From Pedobacter sp. MC2016-15 (lineage in GTDB: Bacteria; Bacteroidota; Bacteroidia; Sphingobacteriales; Sphingobacteriaceae), in NCBI RefSeq assembly GCF_026239695.1, contig NZ_JAPIVS010000002.1, positions 62,001 to 126,000 of the forward strand: a stretch of 64,000 bases of DNA. The letters are read 5' to 3'. The notes below the pieces were generated by a model. It made no database searches, was not told the DNA's origin, and worked only from the letters and a program-made list of their open reading frames with translations. The position numbers and the translations under genes are program-made. Below are positions 1 to 8,255 of the stretch, one piece after another. Each line of letters starts with the position of its first letter. The stretch's first letter is position 1.

Positions 1-564
1 AACATTCCAGAATGCTGCAATATAATCAGGACGTTTATTCTGATATTTTAAATAGTAAGCATGTTCCCAAACATCCATACCCAGGATTGGCGTACCTTTA
101 ACTTCAGCCACGTCCATTAATGGGTTGTCCTGATTAGGAGTAGAAGAAACTACCAGTTTATGATCAGCACCAACGCTTAACCATGCCCATCCTGAACCAA
201 AACGTGTAGCACCAGCATCAGCAAATTTAGTTTTGAAATCTGCAAATGAACCGAAAGCAGACTTAATAGCTTCTGCCAGTTCACCTGTAGGCTCACCACC
301 TTTATTGTGTCCTAAAACTTCCCAGAATAAAGAGTGGTTATAATGACCACCGCCATTATTTCTTACTGCTGCAGGAAATTTAGAAATGTTTTTAACGATA
401 TCCTCAATACTATGAGTTGCTTCAGGTTTACCTTCCAGAGCTTTGTTTAAATTAGTAACATAAGCCTGGTGATGTTTGCCATGGTGAATTTCCATGGTTG
501 TTTTATCGATATGCGGTTCTAGTGCATCTGTTGCGTAAGGTAACGCAGGTAGTTCAAAAGCCAT
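1..564 (-). CDS. Superoxide dismutase (Fe/Mn family), 3' end outside window
   Basis: Converts superoxide to oxygen and hydrogen peroxide, using an iron or manganese ion. The 188 visible codons start [10 protein letters not shown] and contain the metal-ligand contexts MEIHHGKHH (first His, about residue 27), [11 protein letters not shown] (second His) and [11 protein letters not shown] (Asp and His), all typical of the family. Family members are about 200 residues, so only some 15 C-terminal residues are missing; the reading frame is open to the window edge. The ATG is at 562-564, and a good -33/-7 promoter lies about 40 nt upstream. There is no signal peptide, so the enzyme is cytoplasmic. 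Iron and manganese forms cannot be told apart safely by eye. Confidence 0.97.
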   Translation of the reverse strand, partial: MAFELPALPYATDALEPHIDKTTMEIHHGKHHQAYVTNLNKALEGKPEATHSIEDIVKNISKFPAAVRNNGGGHYNHSLFWEVLGHNKGGEPTGELAEAIKSAFGSFADFKTKFADAGATRFGSGWAWLSVGADHKLVVSSTPNQDNPLMDVAEVKGTPILGMDVWEHAYYLKYQNKRPDYIAAFWNV

Positions 565-600
565 ATTATTATGTTTTTAAGTTTAAAATTTATTCTTCAA

Positions 601-633
601 CAAAGATAACATTCGAGGGGTAGTTTTGTTCAA
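601..633 (-). promoter_or_regulatory. Promoter of the superoxide dismutase gene
   Basis: On the minus strand a TTG (631-633) is followed after 22 nt by TATCTTTG (601-608), matching the Bacteroidota TTG-N17-23-TAnnTTTG pattern. The start codon lies 36 nt downstream. Confidence 0.65.
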
Positions 634-645
634 TAGTTTGTCAAA

Positions 646-1119
646 TTAAGCCCTCTTCGTTGCAAAAAAACGCGTCATCAGCTGTCCGCAGTCAGCAGCC
701 AGCACGCCACCTTTAAGTAATGTTTTGGGATGGAGTAAGTTATTGCCTTTGGTTGTAAATCCCCTTTTAGGTTCCGTGGCACCATAAACTATCCTTCCTA
801 TCTGCGTCCAGTAAGCTGCACCGGCACACATCACACAGGGCTCTACTGTCACGTACAGTGTACAATCCTTCAGATATTTTCCTCCCAGCGTCTGACTGGC
901 TGCAGTAAAGGCCTGCATTTCTGCATGGGCCGTCACATCATTGAGCTGTTCGGTCAGGTTATGTCCCCGCCCAACAATCCTGTTTTTACAAACTATTACC
1001 GCCCCGATAGGGATCTCCTCAGTATCAAAGGCTTTCTGCGCTTCATGCAATGCCAAGAGCATGTAGTGTTCATCTTCTTTATCCTGATCCTTTACCTCAG
1101 AAAAATTATAGTACGTCAT
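646..1119 (-). CDS. tadA: tRNA-specific adenosine deaminase TadA
   Basis: Deaminates adenosine-34 of tRNA-Arg(ACG) to inosine, which widens decoding at the wobble position. The 157-residue protein has the cytidine/deoxycytidylate deaminase zinc signature: HAE at 65-67 (His ligand and catalytic Glu) and PCVMC at 94-98 (two Cys ligands). Length fits the family; the first about 18 residues are a loose acidic extension before the usual start region HYMLLALHEAQKAF. Its ATG directly follows the csaA stop codon, so the two genes are very likely cotranscribed and translationally coupled. Guanine deaminases are related, but the ARKPAY-type neighbour and the general pattern favour TadA. Confidence 0.93.
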   Translation of the reverse strand: MTYYNFSEVKDQDKEDEHYMLLALHEAQKAFDTEEIPIGAVIVCKNRIVGRGHNLTEQLNDVTAHAEMQAFTAASQTLGGKYLKDCTLYVTVEPCVMCAGAAYWTQIGRIVYGATEPKRGFTTKGNNLLHPKTLLKGGVLAADCGQLMTRFFATKRA

Positions 1120-1455
1120 TTACATCATTTTACTGCCGTTTGGCACTTTGCCATTCAGCGTTGTGAGCACAATATCACCATTTTCATCCGCAAAGCCTGT
1201 CACTAAAAATTCAGACATAAACTTACCGATCTGCTTTTTCGGAAAGTTGGTAACTCCTACAATTTGCTGCCCTACAAGTGCCTCTTTGGTATAAAGCGCA
1301 GTAATCTGCGCACTGCTGATCCTTACACCATAATCCCCAAAATCTACCTTAACTTTATATGCGGGTTTCCTGGCCTCCGGAAAATCCAGCACCTCCAGTA
1401 TCGTACCTGCTCTAAGCTCTACCTTTTCAAAATCGCCCCAGCTGATTGTTTCCAT
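1120..1455 (-). CDS. csaA: CsaA-type tRNA-binding protein
   Basis: A single OB-fold (EMAP-II/tRNA_bind) protein of 111 residues, related to the C-terminal domain of methionyl-tRNA synthetase. CsaA has been described as an export-related chaperone in Bacillus and binds tRNA in structures. Visible family motifs are [30 protein letters not shown] and [19 protein letters not shown] chose the ATG at 1453-1455; a TTG five codons upstream is possible but not needed by the family alignment. It is the first gene of a pair with tadA, with no gap between them. No clear -33/-7 promoter is visible upstream. Confidence 0.9.
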   Translation of the reverse strand: METISWGDFEKVELRAGTILEVLDFPEARKPAYKVKVDFGDYGVRISSAQITALYTKEALVGQQIVGVTNFPKKQIGKFMSEFLVTGFADENGDIVLTTLNGKVPNGSKMM

Positions 1456-1532
1456 ATTGATATTATTCAAAATCTGATAAAATTACAAATCTTCGGCATA
1501 TAAAATGCGCTTCATAGCCTATTGCTTTTTAC

Positions 1533-1540
1533 TACCTTTG
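1533..1540 (+). promoter_or_regulatory. -7 element of the rRNA methyltransferase gene
   Basis: TACCTTTG matches TAnnTTTG and lies only 4 nt before the ATG at 1545, so the transcript would be leaderless or nearly so. No convincing -33 TTG is visible at the expected distance. Confidence 0.45.
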
Positions 1541-1544
1541 CAGC

Positions 1545-2732
1545 ATGATTGATGTAATACTAAAAAAGGGCAAAGAGAAAGCCGCACTACAAAGACACCC
1601 ATGGATATTCTCGGGAGCAATAGATAAAGTAAAAGGCGCTCCTCTGAATGGCGAAGTTGTAAAAGTTTTTGCAGCGGATAAATCTTTCCTGGCCTATGGT
1701 TATTACAACAATGAATCAAGGGTGGCCGTAAGAATGCTGGAATGGGATGAAGATAAGGCCATCAATAAAGATTGGTATCACAGCAAATTAGTGCAGTCCA
1801 TCGCCGCCAGGGCCCATGTGCTAAGCAACGAAGACACCGACACCTGTCGTCTTGTATTCAGCGAATCTGATTACCTGCCAGGACTAATTGTAGATCAGTA
1901 CGCCAGCTTTCTTTCTTTACAGATCCTGAGTGCAGGAATAGAAAATGTAAAAGCAGATATCATTGATATTCTGAGAACAGAATTGAACCCTGCAGGGATA
2001 TTTGATAAAAGTGATGCAACAGCACGTACCCACGAAAACCTGGAACTTTCACAAGGCTTGTTATGGGGAGAAATGCCACCGGAATTTATTGAAGTAAAAG
2101 AAAACGGTATCAAGTACCATATCAATATTGCAGACGGACAAAAATCGGGATTCTACTGCGATCAGCGCGACAACAGGGAAATTCTGGCTGCATATACAAA
2201 AGACAAAGAGGTGCTCGACTGCTTTTGCTACAGCGGAGGTTTTACGCTAAACAGCTTGAAAAACGGTGCAAAACATGTGACCAGCGTAGACAGCTCCGGA
2301 CTTGCCATAGAAACACTGAAACATAACCTTGGTCTCAACGGATTTACTGAAGATCGCCAAACCAGCATACAGTCTGACGTCAACAAACAACTGCGGGCAT
2401 TCAAGGAAGAAGATAAAAAATTCGATGTCATTGTACTCGATCCCCCTAAATATGCCCCATCAAGATCAGCACTGGACAGGGCTGCGCGGGCCTATAAAGA
2501 CCTCAACCGTTTAGGCATGCTGCTGCTCAAGCCAGGCGGAATAATGGCTACATACTCCTGTTCAGGAGCTGTAGATCTCGAAACATTCAAACAGATCATC
2601 GCATGGGCAGCCCTGGATGCAGGAAAAGAAGTCCAGATCATCAAACAATTTCATCAACCCGAAGATCACCCGGTAAGAATTTCCTTTCCTGAAGGCGAAT
2701 ACCTGAAAGGTTTGCTGATTAGGGTACTTTAG
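1545..2732 (+). CDS. Class I SAM-dependent rRNA methyltransferase (RlmI/RlmK-like)
   Basis: Probably methylates a cytosine of 23S rRNA (m5C1962 in the RlmI family). The 395-residue protein has an N-terminal PUA-like RNA-binding domain (about 1-75, with RHPWIFSGAIDKVKG), then a central linker region and a Rossmann methyltransferase domain from about 190. SAM-binding motif I is VLDCFCYSGGFTLNSLKNGA, followed by the acidic HVTSVDSS motif II, and the catalytic-type motif IV is VLDPPKYAPS. Length is typical (about 390-400). The gene is monocistronic, divergent from csaA. The modification target is inferred from the family only. Confidence 0.9.
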   Translation: MIDVILKKGKEKAALQRHPWIFSGAIDKVKGAPLNGEVVKVFAADKSFLAYGYYNNESRVAVRMLEWDEDKAINKDWYHSKLVQSIAARAHVLSNEDTDTCRLVFSESDYLPGLIVDQYASFLSLQILSAGIENVKADIIDILRTELNPAGIFDKSDATARTHENLELSQGLLWGEMPPEFIEVKENGIKYHINIADGQKSGFYCDQRDNREILAAYTKDKEVLDCFCYSGGFTLNSLKNGAKHVTSVDSSGLAIETLKHNLGLNGFTEDRQTSIQSDVNKQLRAFKEEDKKFDVIVLDPPKYAPSRSALDRAARAYKDLNRLGMLLLKPGGIMATYSCSGAVDLETFKQIIAWAALDAGKEVQIIKQFHQPEDHPVRISFPEGEYLKGLLIRVL

Positions 2733-2830
2733 CGGACTAAAACGTTCAGGAATACGCAAAAGCAAACAATTCAGACAATTATTTGTAAGATATATTGTAA
2801 ATTACATCAACGAATTACAAATACACATAG

Positions 2831-3742
2831 ATGCTCATTGTCCAAAACATCAGGCTTAGCCGTATCCTCAGAAATACCTGGCAGATAGATATCATTATGA
2901 TCATTTCCTGCACAGGGGCTTACCTTGCAAGAGAGTTTTTGATCAAACATCATTTTGAACTCCCTTCCATCATCCCTACCGTGCTGGGTACTGCTATTGC
3001 CTTTTTTATAGGTTTTAACAATAACCAGTCGTACGACAGATGGTGGGAAGCCCGTAAAATCTGGGGCGCTTTGGTAAATGATTCCAGATCATGGGCAAGA
3101 TGTGTAGTGAGCTATCTGTCTGCCAAAGACATGGATGAGCCCGAATTTAAAGCCCTGAAACGTAACCTCGTATATAAGCAGATTGCCTTCCTGTACGCGC
3201 TCAAAGCCAATCTCAGAAGTGCCGTCGACGAAAATTACCATAAATACCTGACCGAAGAGGATCTTCAGGAGATCAGCTCACACACCAATAAGGCCAATGC
3301 CATCCTTACCATTCATGCCCGTGAGCTCCAGGCCTTAAGTGATAAAGGAATGATAGACGGATTCCGCTTTATAGAAATGAACCAGCTGATCGTTAAATTC
3401 TGTGATGAGATGGGTATGTCTGAGCGTATTAAGAATACCATCTTTCCTACAACATATAACTACTTCACCAAAGTATTCATCTGGCTGTTTGTAATCTCAC
3501 TTACACTTGTGATCAGTCAGTTTGCGGGGCTATGGTCCATCTTTCTGGGCTGGCTGGTAGGATTTGTATACGTATCCACCCAGATCAACGGTATGAGCCT
3601 TGTAGATCCTTTTGAGAACAATTCAGCAGCAATACCCTTAAACCAGATCACCAGAACCATCGAAATTAACCTGCTGCAGATGCTCGATGAAGAGAATATC
3701 CCTAAGCCTGTGAAACCTATCCACAAGGAATATGTATTGTAA
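2831..3742 (+). CDS. Bestrophin-family ion channel protein
   Basis: A 303-residue inner-membrane protein of the bestrophin (UPF0187) family, whose bacterial members form pentameric ion channels. The family signature NNNQSYDRWWEARKIWGALV is present at about 62-81, directly after a hydrophobic span. Membrane segments are seen at about 20-36, 46-62 and 215-250, with a long cytoplasmic helical region between. Length is right for bacterial bestrophins. Ion selectivity cannot be read from the sequence. It stands alone, converging on the nucleoid-associated protein gene with 8 nt between the stops. Confidence 0.92.
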   Translation: MLIVQNIRLSRILRNTWQIDIIMIISCTGAYLAREFLIKHHFELPSIIPTVLGTAIAFFIGFNNNQSYDRWWEARKIWGALVNDSRSWARCVVSYLSAKDMDEPEFKALKRNLVYKQIAFLYALKANLRSAVDENYHKYLTEEDLQEISSHTNKANAILTIHARELQALSDKGMIDGFRFIEMNQLIVKFCDEMGMSERIKNTIFPTTYNYFTKVFIWLFVISLTLVISQFAGLWSIFLGWLVGFVYVSTQINGMSLVDPFENNSAAIPLNQITRTIEINLLQMLDEENIPKPVKPIHKEYVL

Positions 3743-3750
3743 AGAGGCGG

Positions 3751-4806
3751 TTATTCCTCCTCTTTAAAAAATACCTTGTAGTAATTCATAGACTTATCGT
3801 CATCAAATCCCTTTTCGATCAGTTCTTTGTTGCCATGGATATAGATATGGAAATTTTTATCCAGCTTCAGCACACTTTTAAAAACTTTAGCCTGCTTTTT
3901 TACCGCGGCACCTGATATATCAAAGCTGTCAGCAATGGGGGTATCAAACTCTTCCTCGTAGCTCTTTTTATAGTTTTTGAACGATTCTATGCCTTCTTTG
4001 TTTCCAATCACCTCGTTTGAAAACTCATCCATATCAAAGCTTTCTTTCTCCTTGAAGTACTTCATGGATTTATTCAGGAGATCAATTTTATCGGCCTTGC
4101 TGATATCATATTCCTGATCCAGTTTTTCGGTCACGAAATTCTTATATACTCCCATCACATTGCTGGTCTGATTGTAGTTATCGTTCCTCACTTTTAGCTT
4201 CAGGAACTCATCCTTCCAGTATACTGCCTCTGCGCTGCGGTTAGTCTGGTCGATCACCGCCACCTTATAACCTTCTTCGTTTTCCGTATTAAAAATAAGA
4301 CATCCCTTATCCAGTTTATTGATGTTGATTGCCTCTTCTTCATAGCTCAGCTTAAAGCCTGCCTGCTCCGGATAAACCTTCAGGTATGTTTCTTTGGTTT
4401 CTGATTTAAAGATCCCGATGGCATCATGCAGCTCGCCCTCGATCTGTACATTTTCAAAATAAGCTACATACAGTTCCCCTGCTTTGATCTTCGGGTGATT
4501 AGAAATATCATAGAGATACTTTGCCAGCTGCACGCTGTTCTCATGGAACTTTCCGCCATCTTCGAAAACCTGTTTCACAAAATGATATACTTCATTCAGT
4601 TTCAGGTCATCATTAGGATGTGTAAAGCGGAAGATCTCATTTACCTTTTCATAGGGGCTCAGAAAATACTGGATCAGCAGATTTTTCAGCAGTTCATCCT
4701 GAATGTGCATGGAAGCCTCGGATAAAACATAGAACTCATCCTGGGCTTTATTACCGATTCTATGGATAGAGAGCTCCGCCAGAGAGGCTTCGAAAAAAGT
4801 GATCAT
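3751..4806 (-). CDS. Nucleoid-associated protein (37-kDa NdpA/YejK family)
   Basis: A 351-residue acidic, soluble protein of the family that includes E. coli YejK, found on the nucleoid. Family-type features are the N-terminal ITFFEASLAELSIHRIGNKA, the LLIQYFLSPYEKVNEIFRF block and the central YLKVYPEQAGFKLSYEEEAI region. In Bacteroidota these proteins are 330-350 residues, as here. There are no membrane spans or recognisable enzyme motifs. The ATG at 4804-4806 is preceded by a strong -33/-7 promoter. The cellular role is poorly known; the name rests on family membership. Confidence 0.88.
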   Translation of the reverse strand: MITFFEASLAELSIHRIGNKAQDEFYVLSEASMHIQDELLKNLLIQYFLSPYEKVNEIFRFTHPNDDLKLNEVYHFVKQVFEDGGKFHENSVQLAKYLYDISNHPKIKAGELYVAYFENVQIEGELHDAIGIFKSETKETYLKVYPEQAGFKLSYEEEAININKLDKGCLIFNTENEEGYKVAVIDQTNRSAEAVYWKDEFLKLKVRNDNYNQTSNVMGVYKNFVTEKLDQEYDISKADKIDLLNKSMKYFKEKESFDMDEFSNEVIGNKEGIESFKNYKKSYEEEFDTPIADSFDISGAAVKKQAKVFKSVLKLDKNFHIYIHGNKELIEKGFDDDKSMNYYKVFFKEEE

Positions 4807-4836
4807 ATTCGCTGTGATTTAAATTTGTAAAGGCCT

Positions 4837-4868
4837 CAAAAATACTTTTAGTAATTGACTCCCTCAAA
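4837..4868 (-). promoter_or_regulatory. Promoter of the nucleoid-associated protein gene
   Basis: Minus strand TTTG (4865-4868), 20-nt spacer, then TATTTTTG (4837-4844); the start codon follows after 30 nt. This matches the Bacteroidota consensus at every fixed position. Confidence 0.75.
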
Positions 4869-4880
4869 CAAATCGCGAAT

Positions 4881-5672
4881 TTAAGCACCGGCTTTTTTAT
4901 CGCCCTCCTTGTTTTTCAGCAGACTGCTCTTTATGCTCTTTTTACCCATCTTCAGGTTGAGCAGCTCTACCAGGATCGAGAAGGCCATGGCAAAATAGAT
5001 ATAGCCCTTAGGGATATGCTGGTCGAGCCCCTCTGCAAACAGGGAAACACCAATCAGCAACAGAAAGGACAGCGCCAGCATTTTTACTGTAGGGTGGTTG
5101 TTTACAAAGGCACTGATGGCATTGGAAGACACCATCATGATGATCACTGCAATAATTACAGCAGCGATCATCACTTCTACATGTTCTGCCATACCTATAG
5201 CTGTAATCACTGAATCCAGTGAGAAAACGACATCAAGAAGCAGGATTTGCACAATCACACCCACAAAAGAATGGACCTTCACATTTCCTTCTTCATCTTC
5301 TTCTCCTTCCAGCTTCAGGTGAATTTCATGAGTACTTTTATAGATCAGGAACAGACCTCCCGAGAGCAGAATCAGATCGCGTCCGGAAATAGCCAGTTTA
5401 TCAAGCCATTCCTTATTGTCGACACTTACCCATTCACCGATATTAAACAGAGGTGAAGTCAGGCTCATCACCCAGCTGAGCGACAGCAGCAGCAAGACCC
5501 TTGTGATCATTGCCAGTCCTAAGCCTAACTTCCTGGCTTTTTCCTGCTGGTCTGCAGGCAGCTTTCCTGAAAGAATAGAAATAAAAACAATGTTATCAAT
5601 CCCCAGAACGATCTCCAGAACGGTTAACGTTAACAGTGATATCCATGCTTCCGGGGTACTAAAAAATTCCAT
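4881..5672 (-). CDS. TerC family integral membrane protein
   Basis: A 263-residue inner-membrane protein of the TerC/YjbE family, implicated in metal (manganese) export and tellurite resistance in other bacteria. Two family motifs with conserved acidic residues in membrane helices are visible: LEIVLGIDNIVFISIL near the N-terminus and LLDVVFSLDSVITAIGMA in the middle, with about seven hydrophobic spans in all. I chose the ATG at 5670-5672 (MEFFSTPEAWISLL), which matches the usual family start; a longer frame to 5726 runs into the terminator hairpin of the upstream operon and is unlikely. The transported ion is not known from the sequence. Confidence 0.92.
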   Translation of the reverse strand: MEFFSTPEAWISLLTLTVLEIVLGIDNIVFISILSGKLPADQQEKARKLGLGLAMITRVLLLLSLSWVMSLTSPLFNIGEWVSVDNKEWLDKLAISGRDLILLSGGLFLIYKSTHEIHLKLEGEEDEEGNVKVHSFVGVIVQILLLDVVFSLDSVITAIGMAEHVEVMIAAVIIAVIIMMVSSNAISAFVNNHPTVKMLALSFLLLIGVSLFAEGLDQHIPKGYIYFAMAFSILVELLNLKMGKKSIKSSLLKNKEGDKKAGA

Positions 5673-5698
5673 ATGGTAAATGTGTATGCTGACGAATA

Positions 5699-5730
5699 TA
5701 AAAAAAGCTTGCTGAATATTCAACAAGCTT
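5699..5730 (-). terminator. Rho-independent terminator of the ECF/repeat-protein operon
   Basis: On the minus strand a long stem (AAGCTTG plus TGAATATTCA core, one mismatch pair) is followed by seven T. It lies just after the stop codon of the repeat protein and before the TerC gene, so it separates the two units. Confidence 0.8.
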
Positions 5731-5754
5731 CTCCTTATATAGTTTTACCCCTAC

Positions 5755-7038
5755 CTATTTAAAGCTGACCGAACCATATGCTGCGTCTATCTGCACCGCA
5801 GAACTTCCGCCATTCCCGATTTTACCCGAGTAACGTTTGCTGCTGGAACTCCTGTTCTCCTCATTGTCGTTACTGTTGGTTACCCTTACATTGCTGTTGT
5901 ATTTAAAGTTGCCATAGCTTTTCTGAACGTTGAAGTCGCCCCCAAAAGAGCTGCCGAAACCCAGACTGATATTGGCATAATCGGCATCAATGGTCAACCT
6001 TTTACAGCTGCTGCCAATGTCGGCAACCGTGAAGTGATTGTAACTCACTTTAAAACTGCCGTCGCCATTCAAATCACCAATGGTCACTCCCGTATATTGT
6101 GACCGCAGCGTAAGCTTGCCCACCGAACCAAGCGTTAAGGAATTGTACTGCTGTTTAATGGTCGCATTTCCCTTAACGGTAGTGATATTCACATTCGCAT
6201 ACTGAACATCAAGATCAAGATTATTTACCGAACCTAGCTTTAAACCGGAACCGTACTGCTGTTTGATCACGGCATCACCTTTCACGGTAGTGATATCTAC
6301 ATTTGCATATTGAGCGTTCAGATTAAGCACTCCTACCGTGCCGATAGTTAATCCGGAACCATACTGCTGTTTGATAGTCGCCCTGTTCACTTCCTCTATA
6401 TTCGTCTTCCCATATTGTACATTGATGTTATTATACTGGTCAGACAAGGTCCCGGCAATGAAATCTCCATACTGCACCTTGGCATCCAGCGGACCAGAAA
6501 AATCGTCAATATTGACAGTACCATACTGCTGCGACAAATTGAGTGCATTTGAAGCAGGAAGGTAAACGACGTATCCGACTTTAACTTCACGCCTTTTATT
6601 TCTTGAAGAAAACCATCTTCCCGTACTGTTCTGGTCTATGGATGTCTTACAGGAAATGATATTTCCGTTTTTATCTGCATCAATATTTACCTGGTCGATC
6701 AGTTCCTGGGCTTCCTTTTCATTATTGCTATAGGCTTTCACAGTTACATCGATCTTCACCTCCCTTTTATTCCAGACTTTAATCACCATTGAGCCAAACT
6801 GGTTGTTCAATATTACCTTGTCCGACCTGTCTGCAGGGAAGGTTTTGCTGATTGTCCTTACACGCACAGCATCATCATTTTCCTGCACAGTAAGGGGAAG
6901 CCGCTGGTCAATGTTCACATTTGTGTTTACAGCATAATCCACCTGTACCGGTAATTCGGCTCTCTGCAATTCCTGTGCGGATGCGGATGCAAATGCTGCT
7001 GAACACAATAAGGCGCCCCAAATCATTAATTTACTCAT
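5755..7038 (-). CDS. Secreted QY-repeat protein (DUF4097-like beta-helix/adhesin type)
   Basis: A 427-residue exported protein with a signal peptide (about 1-21, ending ASASAQ). Residues 75-160 have an alternating beta pattern. From about 168 to 380 the chain is built of short beta strands punctuated by QYG, QYA or related motifs every 17-18 residues, with three near-identical double units (221-256, 257-291, 292-326). This resembles DUF4097/putative auto-transporter adhesin beta-helix proteins. The last 50 residues are Ser/Asn-rich. It overlaps the preceding single-span gene by 4 nt (ATGA) and is the last gene of an ECF sigma operon, so it is probably a target or sensor of that system. No catalytic motif is seen; the function is unknown. 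Confidence 0.8.
   Translation of the reverse strand: MSKLMIWGALLCSAAFASASAQELQRAELPVQVDYAVNTNVNIDQRLPLTVQENDDAVRVRTISKTFPADRSDKVILNNQFGSMVIKVWNKREVKIDVTVKAYSNNEKEAQELIDQVNIDADKNGNIISCKTSIDQNSTGRWFSSRNKRREVKVGYVVYLPASNALNLSQQYGTVNIDDFSGPLDAKVQYGDFIAGTLSDQYNNINVQYGKTNIEEVNRATIKQQYGSGLTIGTVGVLNLNAQYANVDITTVKGDAVIKQQYGSGLKLGSVNNLDLDVQYANVNITTVKGNATIKQQYNSLTLGSVGKLTLRSQYTGVTIGDLNGDGSFKVSYNHFTVADIGSSCKRLTIDADYANISLGFGSSFGGDFNVQKSYGNFKYNSNVRVTNSNDNEENRSSSSKRYSGKIGNGGSSAVQIDAAYGSVSFK
6061..6378 (-). repeat. Three internal coding repeats of about 105-108 bp
   Basis: Three in-frame units at 6271-6378, 6166-6270 and 6061-6165 encode IKQQYGSGLTIG, IKQQYGSGLKLG and IKQQYNSLTLG starts followed by a QYANV or QYTGV half. 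The first two are clearly similar at DNA level too, which suggests recent duplication. Confidence 0.8.
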
Positions 7039-7562
7039 ATTCTGTTTTCCTTTTTAAACTCCGTCACTTCAACAATAATTGACAACTGCTGACTCACCAG
7101 CTGCAGCTGCGCCTCCAGGTTTCTCACCATGGCTTTTACAATCAGCTTCTGGTTAGGGCTTGCCGGCAGCTGTTTCCGAAGGCTGTCATAAGCAAGGTTC
7201 AGGGTTTCCAGATCCCTGTTGAACTTCTTGTACAGCTCCGGGTTCACTTCAGCGAATATCTGCAGGCTATCCCTTTTTTCTTCAATCAGACTGGCAAACC
7301 TCACCTGCCTGTTGGCATAGGCGGGGCTTACATCTGCAATGCTCAATTTGGCCTTTTTCACCGGAGACACATAGAAAAAAGTAAGTGCCAGTATAACAAT
7401 TGCCGAAGCAGCAATACTCATCCATAACTGGATGTTAAAGCTCTTTTTTGGCTTTTTCTGATCCAGCTCCTTCTCAATTCTGTCCCACATATTCAGCGAA
7501 GGACGGTCTGTGTCAAATTCCTTTTTATGTTGCTTTATAAAGTCTTCAATTTCTAAACTCAT
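7035..7562 (-). CDS. Single-span membrane protein, probable anti-sigma factor
   Basis: A 175-residue protein with a charged cytoplasmic N-terminus (1-45, with FIKQHKKEFDTDRPSLNMWDRIE), one membrane helix at about 47-66 (WMSIAASAIVILALTFFYV) and a helical periplasmic C-terminus rich in Gln, Leu and Lys. It overlaps the ECF sigma gene by 17 nt and the downstream repeat-protein gene by 4 nt, so the three are one operon. Position and topology point to an anti-sigma factor, but it lacks a zinc-binding HxxxCxxC motif and I do not recognise a named anti-sigma family. The role is inferred from context. Confidence 0.75.
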   Translation of the reverse strand: MSLEIEDFIKQHKKEFDTDRPSLNMWDRIEKELDQKKPKKSFNIQLWMSIAASAIVILALTFFYVSPVKKAKLSIADVSPAYANRQVRFASLIEEKRDSLQIFAEVNPELYKKFNRDLETLNLAYDSLRKQLPASPNQKLIVKAMVRNLEAQLQLVSQQLSIIVEVTEFKKENRI

Positions 7563-8109
7563 CTCTTCCTCCTGTCTTTTCTAACATATTTTTTAGTTTC
7601 ATTTTTGCACGCATTAACTGTGAACGTGAAGTCACCTCCGAGATTTTCAGGATGTGCGAAATCTCTTCATGGTCATATCCTTCAAAAAGATACAACGTAA
7701 GCACCACCCTGTATCCGTCTGGCAAACGTCTTACTGCCGCCTTCACCTCTTCTACCTTCCATTGGAGCTCTTCGTGATCATCTGTCTTTGCTTCCGCGAT
7801 TTCTATCCCATCCATACTTACAAACTCAGCCCTTCTTTTTCTCAGGCAGTTGATGGATTTATTGATGATGATCTGTTTTAGCCACAGGCCGAAAGTGGTA
7901 TCACCCCTGAAATCGCCGATCCGCGTAAAAGCATCCAGAAAAGCCTCCTGTAAAACATCCTCTGCTTCCGCCTCATGGTTTACAATCCTGAGGGCAGCAC
8001 TGTACATAGCTTTCTCATACAACTTGTATAATTCAAATTGTGCTTTACGGTCCCCGCTGCGGCAACCATTAACCAGATCTATATTCTTATCTATGTATAC
8101 TGCTTCCAA
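7546..8109 (-). CDS. ECF RNA polymerase sigma factor (sigma-70 family)
   Basis: A 187-residue sigma factor with region 2 (AEDVLQEAFLDAFTRIGDFR and WLKQIIINKSINCLRKRR, about 46-95) and region 4 (LPDGYRVVLTLYLFEGYDHEE and ISEVTSRSQLMRAKMKLKNML, about 125-175). It lacks regions 1 and 3, as ECF factors do. The start is unusual: no ATG is in frame ahead of region 2, and the best choice is TTG at 8107-8109 (EAVYIDKNIDL follows). It is the first gene of a three-gene operon with a membrane partner and a secreted repeat protein. An AAC-N16-CGTC element lies just upstream, as also seen for the other ECF gene in this window, so autoregulation is likely. Confidence 0.92.
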   Translation of the reverse strand: MEAVYIDKNIDLVNGCRSGDRKAQFELYKLYEKAMYSAALRIVNHEAEAEDVLQEAFLDAFTRIGDFRGDTTFGLWLKQIIINKSINCLRKRRAEFVSMDGIEIAEAKTDDHEELQWKVEEVKAAVRRLPDGYRVVLTLYLFEGYDHEEISHILKISEVTSRSQLMRAKMKLKNMLEKTGGRDEFRN

Positions 8110-8131
8110 TGTTTTCGTATTCGCTATAAAT

Positions 8132-8154
8132 GACGCCGCCTTTTTAGAAACGTT
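8132..8154 (-). promoter_or_regulatory. Probable ECF-type promoter of the sigma-factor operon
   Basis: Minus strand reads GCAAC (AAC at 8152-8154), 16-nt spacer, CGTC (8132-8135), 22 nt before the TTG start. AAC and CGTC are typical -35 and -10 cores of ECF promoters; the second ECF gene in this window has the same arrangement with 17 nt. Confidence 0.55.
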
Positions 8155-8202
8155 GCACCTGATGGAAAAAACTTTTGAATATACTGTGCTAAATCAATAA
8201 CC

Positions 8203-8235
8203 TTTGAAATATATGGCTCAAAATGAATATTTTTG
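8203..8235 (+). promoter_or_regulatory. Promoter of aspS
   Basis: TTTG (8203-8206), 21-nt spacer, TATTTTTG (8228-8235), 20 nt before the ATG. Confidence 0.65.
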
Positions 8236-8255
8236 CGGCTTAATCCGATTGAATA

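Noticed and set aside
3741..3765. Hairpin between the bestrophin and nucleoid-associated protein genes (AAAGAGG / CCTCTTT)
   Set aside because: The stem is only seven pairs and includes the end of a coding region; no T run follows on either strand.
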